Below, piece by piece: positions 24,650 through 32,521 of a stretch of DNA of 64,000 nt. The notes beneath the pieces are model-generated. The model was not told where the DNA came from. It made no database searches and was given only the letters and a program-made list of their open reading frames with translations. The stretch is from CAKRJP01 sp963634745 (lineage in GTDB: Bacteria; Bacillota; Clostridia; Lachnospirales; Lachnospiraceae): positions 1-64,000 of the forward strand of contig CAVHCX010000013.1 in the NCBI GenBank assembly GCA_963634745.1, read 5' to 3'. Both the position numbers and the translations under genes were made by a program. How positions within the stretch are numbered: the stretch's first letter is position 1; each line of letters starts with the position of its first letter.

Positions 24650-26986
24650 ATGAAGGCAGCAGAAATCATCCGGCAGGATTTGGATGCCATCTATATAGGC
24701 AATCTGAATACGGTAGATAGCGATCTTATACTTCCTAAGAAAGGGAAGCATGGAACGAGATTTAGCTGGGAAAGTGGGGAAGAGCGATTTATTACACCTA
24801 AGGGGAAGGTTAGTCGCCCCCTATATGGAATGGGCAATCGCAAGGTGACGCTTAGGGTGGTGGCTTCTTACATGGGAGAGGAGGACAGCAAAGAATTTGT
24901 TGCCACGGTACTTCAAAAGACCAAGGAAACGGCTCTTACTTTTATACGCCCTGTGATCCTCTCGGCCTCCATTGGGAGTAAGCCAGACCTTCCCTCAGTG
25001 GTTATTGTAGGCACAAGGGATGGGCGGACGATGACGATTCCTGTGACCTGGGATAATTTTGCGCCTGCCAATGAAGAGACCATTCTGCATGTGGAAGGCA
25101 AGCTGGAGGGTAAGCTGGAGGGTAAGCTAGAAGGCAAATCAGAATGCAACCCAGAATGCAAACCAGAAGCTAAGCCGGAAGATAGCCCAGCCAAAGCTCT
25201 TGCCGAGATCCATTATAAAAAAGACCTGTCCCAAACAAGGGGAGCGTGGAAAAAAGGACCGGAAAAAAGAGGAGACTTTTTCCCGATTACTCAGGTCCGC
25301 CTAAAGGAAGGCACGCTTTTTTATGACTACCAGCAGCTTATGATTTCTTATCTTTTAGGAATCGATGATGACCAGATGCTCTATAACTTCCGTCAAATTG
25401 CAGGCCTAAGTACCAAGGGTGCCTCCCCCATGACCGGATGGGATGCGGAGGACTGTAAGTTAAAAGGGCATACGACCGGCCACTATCTTTCTGCCATCGC
25501 CCTTGCATGGGCCGCTAGCGGAAAGCAGGAATTTTTAACCAAGATTAATTATATGGTGGAGGAACTTGCCAAATGCCAAAAGGCTTTAGCGGCTTCCGGA
25601 AAATATGCCTATGGTTTTTTTAGTGCCTACTCGGAAGAACAGTTTGACCTTCTGGAGACTTATACCAAGTATCCGGAGATCTGGGCGCCCTACTATACCT
25701 TAGATAAGATTATGTCGGGCCTCTACGACGCCTATATGCTTGCAGGCAATGAGACCGCCAAGGACATGCTGGATAAGATGGGAGACTGGGTCTATAACCG
25801 CCTATCACGCCTTCCAAAGTGGCAGCTTCACAAGATGTGGGCCATGTATATTGCCGGCGAATTTGGCGGCATGTTAGGAACCATGGTGAAAGTCTATGAA
25901 GTCACCGGAAAAGAAAACCATCTGAAGGCCGCAAGGTTTTTTGAAAATGAAAAGCTCTTTTATCCTATGAGTGAAAATTGTGACACCTTAGAGGACATGC
26001 ATGCCAACCAGCATATTCCCCAGATCATGGGAGCTATGGACCTATACCGTGCGACGGGGGAGGAGACTTTCTTTGAAATCGCGAAGAATTTCTGGAAGAT
26101 TGTAACCAAGGGTCACACCTACTGCATGGGTGGCGTGGGAGAGACAGAAATGTTCCACCGCGCCAATACAAGCTGCTCTTATCTAAGTGACAAGGCGGCC
26201 GAAAGCTGTGCAAGCTACAATATGCTGCGGCTCACCGGACAATTGTTTGCATATAGCTTAAGTGGCCATTTGATGGATTATTATGACAGGACCCTTCGCA
26301 ACCATATTTTGACCAGCAGTAGCCATAAGAGGGACGGAGGAACGACATACTTTCTGCCCCTGGCTCCGGGAGCCCACAAGGATTTCTTCCTGTCTGAGAA
26401 CAGCTGCTGTCACGGGACAGGTATGGAAAGTCGCTTCCGCTATATGGAGCATATTTATGCCAAGAGTCAGGAGGACTTATACGTAAATCTTTTGATCGAT
26501 TCTATTTTATATGATGAAAATGACGAGGCCTTGCTGGAGCAGAAGAGTGATGACAGTGAAGGCCTGATAGAAGTATACTGTCACAAGAATCTTGATAGAA
26601 ATTTAAAAATCCATATCCCTGCATGGGGACAGAAAAATTTTGAGGGTTTTGTAAATGGCAGTCCCCTCACTGACACAGACTTAGAGGAGGGCTATCTTAC
26701 CATTAAAAAAATAAAAGCCGGAACTATCATCCGGCTGAAACTTCCCATGGAAGTTCGCATGCTAAATAATAGCTCCGACTCTAAATTTGTAAATCTGGCT
26801 TATGGTCCCTACATCCTAGCTAGCCTATCAGAGGAGACTGAATTTCTCGATGCACCTGCCTTAAAAGAAATTCGTTCTTCCGAACGGAATCTAGTGTTTG
26901 AAGATGCAAAGGGAAGGAAGATTATCCCCCTTCCCAGGGTGAACCTAGAAGCCTATCATGTGTATTTTCTTAAAAGAAAATTTTAA
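24650..26986 (+). CDS. GH127-like beta-L-arabinofuranosidase (DUF1680 family) with N-terminal accessory domain
   Basis: 778 residues. The N-terminal about 145 residues look like immunoglobulin-type accessory domains (PVILSASIGSKPDLPSVV, MTIPVTWDNF). A tetrapeptide-repeat linker (150-180) follows, then the alpha/alpha-barrel core from about 205. Family marks are CMGGVGETEMF with the conserved Glu, and ENSCCHGTGMESR, the double Cys that with Glu and Cys binds zinc and supplies the nucleophile in HypBA1-type enzymes. No signal peptide, so intracellular. It should remove L-arabinofuranose from plant glycans or hydroxyproline glycans. Its end overlaps the end of the convergent kinase gene by 17 bases. 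Confidence 0.85.
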   Translation: MKAAEIIRQDLDAIYIGNLNTVDSDLILPKKGKHGTRFSWESGEERFITPKGKVSRPLYGMGNRKVTLRVVASYMGEEDSKEFVATVLQKTKETALTFIRPVILSASIGSKPDLPSVVIVGTRDGRTMTIPVTWDNFAPANEETILHVEGKLEGKLEGKLEGKSECNPECKPEAKPEDSPAKALAEIHYKKDLSQTRGAWKKGPEKRGDFFPITQVRLKEGTLFYDYQQLMISYLLGIDDDQMLYNFRQIAGLSTKGASPMTGWDAEDCKLKGHTTGHYLSAIALAWAASGKQEFLTKINYMVEELAKCQKALAASGKYAYGFFSAYSEEQFDLLETYTKYPEIWAPYYTLDKIMSGLYDAYMLAGNETAKDMLDKMGDWVYNRLSRLPKWQLHKMWAMYIAGEFGGMLGTMVKVYEVTGKENHLKAARFFENEKLFYPMSENCDTLEDMHANQHIPQIMGAMDLYRATGEETFFEIAKNFWKIVTKGHTYCMGGVGETEMFHRANTSCSYLSDKAAESCASYNMLRLTGQLFAYSLSGHLMDYYDRTLRNHILTSSSHKRDGGTTYFLPLAPGAHKDFFLSENSCCHGTGMESRFRYMEHIYAKSQEDLYVNLLIDSILYDENDEALLEQKSDDSEGLIEVYCHKNLDRNLKIHIPAWGQKNFEGFVNGSPLTDTDLEEGYLTIKKIKAGTIIRLKLPMEVRMLNNSSDSKFVNLAYGPYILASLSEETEFLDAPALKEIRSSERNLVFEDAKGRKIIPLPRVNLEAYHVYFLKRKF
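25097..25144 (+). repeat. Four 12-bp tandem repeats coding an acidic linker
   Basis: Four in-frame 12-base units (GGTAAGCTGGAG and close variants) code GKLE GKLE GKLE GKSE. The four-residue period then continues in degenerate form (CNPE CKPE AKPE DSPA) to about 25192. The near-identical first units suggest slippage can change linker length without breaking the frame. Confidence 0.8.
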
Positions 26987-29900
26987 ACATTTCTCTTAAT
27001 TTACGGATATCTACCGGCTTTGACAGATGGGCGTTCATTCCACTTGCGAGGGAGCGGCGCACATCTTCGTCGAAGGCGTTGGCGCTCATTGCTACGATCG
27101 GAAGGCTGTCGTGGTCAGCATTTGGAATGGTTCGGATTTCCCCGGCGGCTTCCAGACCATTTTTTACCGGCATCATGATATCCATCAATACCAGATCATA
27201 ATAGCCAAGACCTTTTTGTCTTACAAGGTCTACCGCTTCCTGGCCGTTATGGGCTTCCTCTACAAGTATGCCCAGGTCTTCTAACATAGCTCTCGTAATC
27301 TCCATATTCAGTTCATTGTCCTCTGCTACTAAGACCCGTTTGCCTTCAAAATTAACTTCAATTTCGTTTGTCTCTCCATTCTTTTTCTGATGGTTTGCTT
27401 TTTCAAGGCGTAAGCTAAAGCTGAAGGTGCTTCCCTTGTTAACGGCACTGGTAAGTTGGATGTCAGAATCCATCATATGGATCAGTTGGTTGCTGATGGC
27501 AAGTCCCAGGCCGGTTCCCTGTCTTCTGAATTTATCAGAATCATTTGCCTGCTCGAAGCTTTGGAAAATCAGCTTTTGTTTTTCAGGAGCAATTCCGATT
27601 CCGTTATCTTCCACTGCAAAATAAATTTCTGAATAGTGCTCATCTGCAGAAGTTTCTATAACTTTGAGACGGATGCAACCTCCCGGATTTGAAAACTTCA
27701 CCGCATTTCCCAAAAGATTTACCAGGATCTGGCTAATACGTAAGGCATCGCAATTATACCATTCGTGGGGCAGGTGGATCTCATCAAGATACTGGATGTC
27801 CTTTTCTTGAAGTTTGGATTCCATGACGGTTTCCAGATTCTTTGCCATACTTCTCAGATTACACTCTTTATATACCAGGTGCATCTTTCCACTCTCAATC
27901 TTAGACATGTCTAAGATGTCATTTAAAATTCCTAACAGATAAGAGGAGGAATTTTGAATCTTATGGAGACAGTAGAGAATCTTGTCTTGGCTTTGATTTT
28001 CCTTTAATGCAATATCCGTCATACCAATAATTCCGTTCATTGGAGTTCGGATCTCATGGGACATGCGTGCCAGGAAATTCGATTTGGCCTGCGCGGACAA
28101 GTCATGTCGCTGTACATTTAATTTATTCTGAATGATCGTACAGATTTCTTCTAGTTGGGCAGCCTTACTCTCATCCGACGGGTCTGTGCAAGTTACCCCT
28201 GTTAAGATAAGGCTTCCGGAATAACGACCCTCATCTATCATGTGGAAGATAAGGCCATCTTCCCTTCCGACAAAATCTCCGATTACAGGATTGGTCCTGT
28301 CAGTATCTGTAATGACAGCAATTTTTTGCATCTCATGCTCTTGCATAAACTGGTGATAGGCGGTTCCGCTACAGTGGCTAATGCCATCCCAGTCCTGGTC
28401 ACATGCCCGGAGTCTCCAATGATAGGTTCCGGTGTTAACAAGATAGTCCAAGGTAAATTTGGTAATAATCAGATTGGTCAGCTGGTACTTCTCATTCATC
28501 TTCAGTGCCAGCATATCAAGGGCTACACGAACCTCCGCACCCCTATCAAGAAGGTTCATTGCCAAGGAACTAAAGGTTAAGTCTTTTAGTTTGTCAAATG
28601 GCTCTGTCTCTTTTAAGAGCATTTCGAGCGGAGCTTGTTTTTCCTCTTCTGTAAGCTCTTCGTAAGAAAGCAAGCCTTTCTGCTTCTTTCGTGCAGCCAT
28701 CATGGCCTTTCCGGCCTTAGAAAGGCCTTCTTTTAGCTCCGTATCCTTGCCAAGCCTTGTCATACCGCAGGATAGCTCAAGAACCAGATAATCTTCATTG
28801 GTTATGGATGTAAAATCCTTTTGAACCAGTAAGAGGGCTTCTTTTACATGAGCCTCACGCTGGCTGGGGATCCATAAAATCAGGTGATCGGCTCCGGCAC
28901 GGACGGCAGTGAAGTGGAGAAATTCTGCCTCGGCGAATCGGTTCCTTATAGAATCGGAAAGAGACCTAAGTAAGAGATCTCCAAATACCAAGCCTTGTCT
29001 TTCATTGATCTGTGAAAAATCCTTAATGTCTGTCACGGCCAGAATGCCTTCAGCTCGGCTGCACCTAGCGGCCTCTATGGCTTCTATACCATAACTCATA
29101 CGATAGAAGGCTGTAGTAGCATCCATCAGCTGCTGTTTCTTTTGTATTTCTTCCAAGCTTTTGCGCTGTTGGATATTGTGTACACAACCTACGACACGGC
29201 TAAGTTCTCCGTCTTCATCCTGAATGACACTTCCCATCAGCTCCACCCATTGATAATCCTCATCCGGGGTGTTTCGCATACGGAATTCAATGAGAATTTT
29301 TTCCTTGACTTCCTGAAATGCCCTCCAAAGGTCGGACAGGTCTTCCGGATGTACGTAATCCTGTTCCGGATGCTTGTGACAATCCCATATGCCGTCTCTT
29401 CCCTTGCTATTAACAATTTCCAGGGTTTTTGCATTTCGCCGATAGGTAAAGAAAATATCCTGAGAGCTTTCTACGGCTAGCTTGTAACGTTCCTTTTCTT
29501 CTAAGAGCTGGTTTTCGGCCGCCTTCTGTGCATCTGTCAGATTTTCGATCACATCGTGGAGTTCATCAATCTCCAGAATTCCTGATTCAGGGAAATTTCT
29601 GATTCCGTCCACACCGCCCCGGACACTTTCCGCCAGCCTAGATACCGGCTTTGTCACATGGCGGGAGAGTACATATACGCAAATGACTGCCAAAAATCCA
29701 CTGAGAAGAATGGAAGCAGAAATTCGGGTATATACTTTTGTCCCCAGACCATAGACGGAGTTTTCGGTTACCAGACCGCACAGCATCCATTCTGTGTTTT
29801 TATAGGGCACATTATTGCTATACAAACTCAAAGGTTTCAGAATGGCATAAATGTACTGACTGCCGATCTTTGCATTTTTAACCTTGCGCAGGGTATCGGA

Positions 29901-30854
29901 ATACTCAGATGAAAGTTTGATGCTGCCATCTTTTATAGCTGCATTGGAGAGGGTTCCTTTACTGGTAACAACGGTATAAGATTCGTCATTTTCCTTGATC
30001 ACCAGGGCATATCCGGCATTCTGGCTGCTGTCCAGATCATCTACCGACAGGTAAGTCTGTAGGTAATTGAGGGATATTTCCACACCCAGGACACCGTAGA
30101 TGTCATCCTCATATTTTAGGGGAACGGAATAAGTGATCATCTTGTGGCTGTCCATGTAATGGTCTTCCAAGACAAAGGGTTTAGACCAATAACCCAAATC
30201 TTCCATCCGGCTGTTTATATGTTCCTTGGCTGCTGCATAAGGGGCATAGTAAAATTCATCGGCATCCCTGTTTCCATATCCGGCAAAGTTAAAATCAGTC
30301 GTCCATGCACTATCTAGCGAAATAGATAGCTGCTGAGATAACTGTTTGCTGCCACGCTCCATTAAAAGGTCCGTGTTGGAGGCGGTCTTGGTTTGCGGAT
30401 CGGAATCCCTCACGAAGAAACCATGATAATTTGCTTCCTCCTCAATGGATGCATCATTTGCCAGAATTAAGAAGACACCGCTGGTTGTGCCATATTGTAA
30501 CTGCTCCACCAGTTGTGGGAATACTTGGGCTAAATATTGCTGCTGCACCTCGTCTCCGGATAGAAAGTCTTGGAGGCTTATTTGATTTTCACTTAAAACA
30601 GCAGTTAGATTTTCACTCAGCTCGTCGCTCTCCTCGAAAATAGACCGCCATTTTTCCACCATGTCATTCTCAAGAATTACCTGGTTTTTTTCTACCATGT
30701 GGGTATTGGTCTCAATGGTTTTCCTCTCCAGGCTTGGCTTAATACCGCTTAAAATAAGAGTTAAAAAAGGTAAGCATCCCTGAACCATTACGACCAACAA
30801 TATCGGGATTAGAAGAATTCCCAACAGTGTTTTCTTTTTTTTCATTGATTTCAC
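26970..30854 (-). CDS. Membrane hybrid histidine kinase with Cache-type sensor, PAS, degenerate GGDEF and receiver
   Basis: 1294 residues. Membrane helix 1 (about 7-30), a large outer Cache-type sensor (about 35-370), helix 2 (about 375-398, ASILLSGFLAVICVYVLS), a HAMP-like stretch (VTKPVSRL), PAS (about 455-570), a GGDEF-like domain (about 580-725) whose signature reads AGADHL and cannot be catalytic, a GAF-like region, then HisKA (MSHEIRTPMNG, about 930), HATPase (GTGLGLAISNQL) and a receiver (LVAEDNELN, LMDIMMPVKNG). There is no DNA-binding output. The gene starts 22 bases after the solute-binding lipoprotein gene and is surely co-transcribed, which suggests the lipoprotein delivers the signal to the outer domain (inference). 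Confidence 0.9.
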   Translation of the reverse strand: MKSMKKKKTLLGILLIPILLVVMVQGCLPFLTLILSGIKPSLERKTIETNTHMVEKNQVILENDMVEKWRSIFEESDELSENLTAVLSENQISLQDFLSGDEVQQQYLAQVFPQLVEQLQYGTTSGVFLILANDASIEEEANYHGFFVRDSDPQTKTASNTDLLMERGSKQLSQQLSISLDSAWTTDFNFAGYGNRDADEFYYAPYAAAKEHINSRMEDLGYWSKPFVLEDHYMDSHKMITYSVPLKYEDDIYGVLGVEISLNYLQTYLSVDDLDSSQNAGYALVIKENDESYTVVTSKGTLSNAAIKDGSIKLSSEYSDTLRKVKNAKIGSQYIYAILKPLSLYSNNVPYKNTEWMLCGLVTENSVYGLGTKVYTRISASILLSGFLAVICVYVLSRHVTKPVSRLAESVRGGVDGIRNFPESGILEIDELHDVIENLTDAQKAAENQLLEEKERYKLAVESSQDIFFTYRRNAKTLEIVNSKGRDGIWDCHKHPEQDYVHPEDLSDLWRAFQEVKEKILIEFRMRNTPDEDYQWVELMGSVIQDEDGELSRVVGCVHNIQQRKSLEEIQKKQQLMDATTAFYRMSYGIEAIEAARCSRAEGILAVTDIKDFSQINERQGLVFGDLLLRSLSDSIRNRFAEAEFLHFTAVRAGADHLILWIPSQREAHVKEALLLVQKDFTSITNEDYLVLELSCGMTRLGKDTELKEGLSKAGKAMMAARKKQKGLLSYEELTEEEKQAPLEMLLKETEPFDKLKDLTFSSLAMNLLDRGAEVRVALDMLALKMNEKYQLTNLIITKFTLDYLVNTGTYHWRLRACDQDWDGISHCSGTAYHQFMQEHEMQKIAVITDTDRTNPVIGDFVGREDGLIFHMIDEGRYSGSLILTGVTCTDPSDESKAAQLEEICTIIQNKLNVQRHDLSAQAKSNFLARMSHEIRTPMNGIIGMTDIALKENQSQDKILYCLHKIQNSSSYLLGILNDILDMSKIESGKMHLVYKECNLRSMAKNLETVMESKLQEKDIQYLDEIHLPHEWYNCDALRISQILVNLLGNAVKFSNPGGCIRLKVIETSADEHYSEIYFAVEDNGIGIAPEKQKLIFQSFEQANDSDKFRRQGTGLGLAISNQLIHMMDSDIQLTSAVNKGSTFSFSLRLEKANHQKKNGETNEIEVNFEGKRVLVAEDNELNMEITRAMLEDLGILVEEAHNGQEAVDLVRQKGLGYYDLVLMDIMMPVKNGLEAAGEIRTIPNADHDSLPIVAMSANAFDEDVRRSLASGMNAHLSKPVDIRKLREMFKIFF

Positions 30855-30876
30855 CTTGTTGTTAATCTACGTTCTA

Positions 30877-32355
30877 TTAATTCCCTTTTGCCTGGGAGAG
30901 GGCATTGCAGAAGTCCTCGTACCAGCTTTCAAAAGATTCCTCTGAGGTGTATTTTGAAAGCTCTTCTTCCTTGGAAGCACCGGCAGCTACAGCCGCATCT
31001 AGGGCCTCCTTGTCTGCAGCGATCCGGTCGCTGAGATTATAATCCAGAACCTTACGCATGCTGTAACCATTTTCACAGGTCTTTGATGTGTAGAATTTAA
31101 TATCATCAAAATCTGTCAAAATCTGTTTGAGGCAAGCATAGGATTTCTCATTTACATCCAGATTCTCATCCTTGATGACCTGGTCCACGACATCGATATC
31201 GTTGGCTTCCTTGAGAACCGGCATGTAGGAGGATTCTGCTACAAATTTTAAATTTTGCTCCTTCTGGGTAAACCATTTTAAAAATACACAGGAGGCATAT
31301 TCCTGTTTTTCATCGGACTTGGTGACGGCCATTCCGGCGCCCTGCTGTACGCGGTAATTCTCGCCACCTTCCATGACCGGTGATTCCTGGATGATATAGT
31401 CGATGGGATATAAATCCGTATCACTCTCTACATTATCCGGGAAATAGAAGGCAGAAGATGTGGAGCCTGTATAGGCAATGATATCTCCGGTCTTCACATC
31501 ATCGGAACGGAATTTTCCGTAGGAAGCAAAATATCCCTTCATGTAAGGAATATAATAATTTTCCCATAAGCGGTGGATCAATTCTTTGTCTGCGTTGACG
31601 GTGACTTTTCCATCCTCCACCTCAAAGATATCTGTGCCCATCTGCTTCATACCAATGACGAAATAATTGGACATGGAATCTCTTCCGTAAAAGGCCTTGC
31701 CGTCATCCGGTGTATCCGGTGTCAGGCTGTCGGTCCAGTTATAATATTTTTCTGCAACCTTGGTAACCCCTTCTGTAGTACTAAGCTCATCTAGGCTTGT
31801 TCCGGTGGCCTCAGCAAATGGCTCCCAGTCTGTCTTGTTGATCATCATCATCTCTGTAGACTTGGCTACCGGAATCAGATAGAGGGCATCATCTCCGTCA
31901 AAATAGCCATCCTGGATATAGGAATCTACATATCCCGATAATTCCTCTTCTGAAAAATAGGGAGAGACATCGGCCAATTTTCCTTTTTGCTCCACGGAAT
32001 AGGCAGTGTCCGGATAACTTGAAAAAATAGCCGGAAGATCGTCAGCTCCGACTTCTTCATTTACAGAATCGGTAACGGCCTTTTCCAGGTCTGATACAGA
32101 TCCATAACTGTAGCCTTCCATGTGGATGCCTTGTTCTTCTCCAACGGTGGAATTAAAATCCTCCAGCAATTCGTCGAAAATTGCCTGTTGGGTTCCGTTG
32201 TAATAATGCCATACCGTAAGGGTGATGGGATTATCGGGGTCTAATTTTACTGATTTGGCAGAGTTTGCCGTGTCTTTTGATGTGGCTGAACATCCTGTCA
32301 GCAAGCCTGTGATCAGGGCCAGAGTCAGCATTCTCGCAACAACTTTCTTTTTCAT
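30877..32355 (-). CDS. Extracellular sugar-binding lipoprotein (ABC solute-binding type), orphan
   Basis: 492 residues. A lipoprotein signal peptide ends in the lipobox LLTGCS (Cys about 22). The mature part begins PITLTVWHYYNGTQQAIFDELLEDFN, the typical opening of family 1 carbohydrate-binding proteins such as those for maltose or multiple sugars. No permease or ATPase genes are nearby; the next gene, 22 bases on, is the Cache hybrid kinase. In some clostridia such orphan binding proteins partner with a sensor kinase (XylFII-LytS is a described case), and the same job is proposed here. AGGGAGC precedes the ATG by about ten bases. A terminator-like hairpin separates it from the GH3 gene upstream. 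Confidence 0.88.
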   Translation of the reverse strand: MKKKVVARMLTLALITGLLTGCSATSKDTANSAKSVKLDPDNPITLTVWHYYNGTQQAIFDELLEDFNSTVGEEQGIHMEGYSYGSVSDLEKAVTDSVNEEVGADDLPAIFSSYPDTAYSVEQKGKLADVSPYFSEEELSGYVDSYIQDGYFDGDDALYLIPVAKSTEMMMINKTDWEPFAEATGTSLDELSTTEGVTKVAEKYYNWTDSLTPDTPDDGKAFYGRDSMSNYFVIGMKQMGTDIFEVEDGKVTVNADKELIHRLWENYYIPYMKGYFASYGKFRSDDVKTGDIIAYTGSTSSAFYFPDNVESDTDLYPIDYIIQESPVMEGGENYRVQQGAGMAVTKSDEKQEYASCVFLKWFTQKEQNLKFVAESSYMPVLKEANDIDVVDQVIKDENLDVNEKSYACLKQILTDFDDIKFYTSKTCENGYSMRKVLDYNLSDRIAADKEALDAAVAAGASKEEELSKYTSEESFESWYEDFCNALSQAKGN

Positions 32356-32452
32356 AACGTCTATGCTCCCTGTAAGTTTTTTAGATTGATATAACTAATT
32401 TTTATTTTATTCTTAGGAAGAGAGTTTCGCAAGTATTTATTCGCGTGTAAAG

Positions 32453-32503
32453 AGAAACCAGTCCCTTCAAATAGCAGAAGCACTATTTTTAGGACTGGTT
32501 TCT
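32453..32503 (-). terminator. Terminator-like hairpin between GH3 and the binding-protein gene
   Basis: A perfect 12-bp stem (AGAAACCAGTCC at 32453-32464 with 32492-32503) and a 27-base loop. Read on the minus strand it ends the GH3 transcript and is followed by a modest TTTCTCTTT. It probably splits the minus-strand genes into two transcription units. Confidence 0.6.
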
Positions 32504-32521
32504 ATAAATAGATCCATTACT

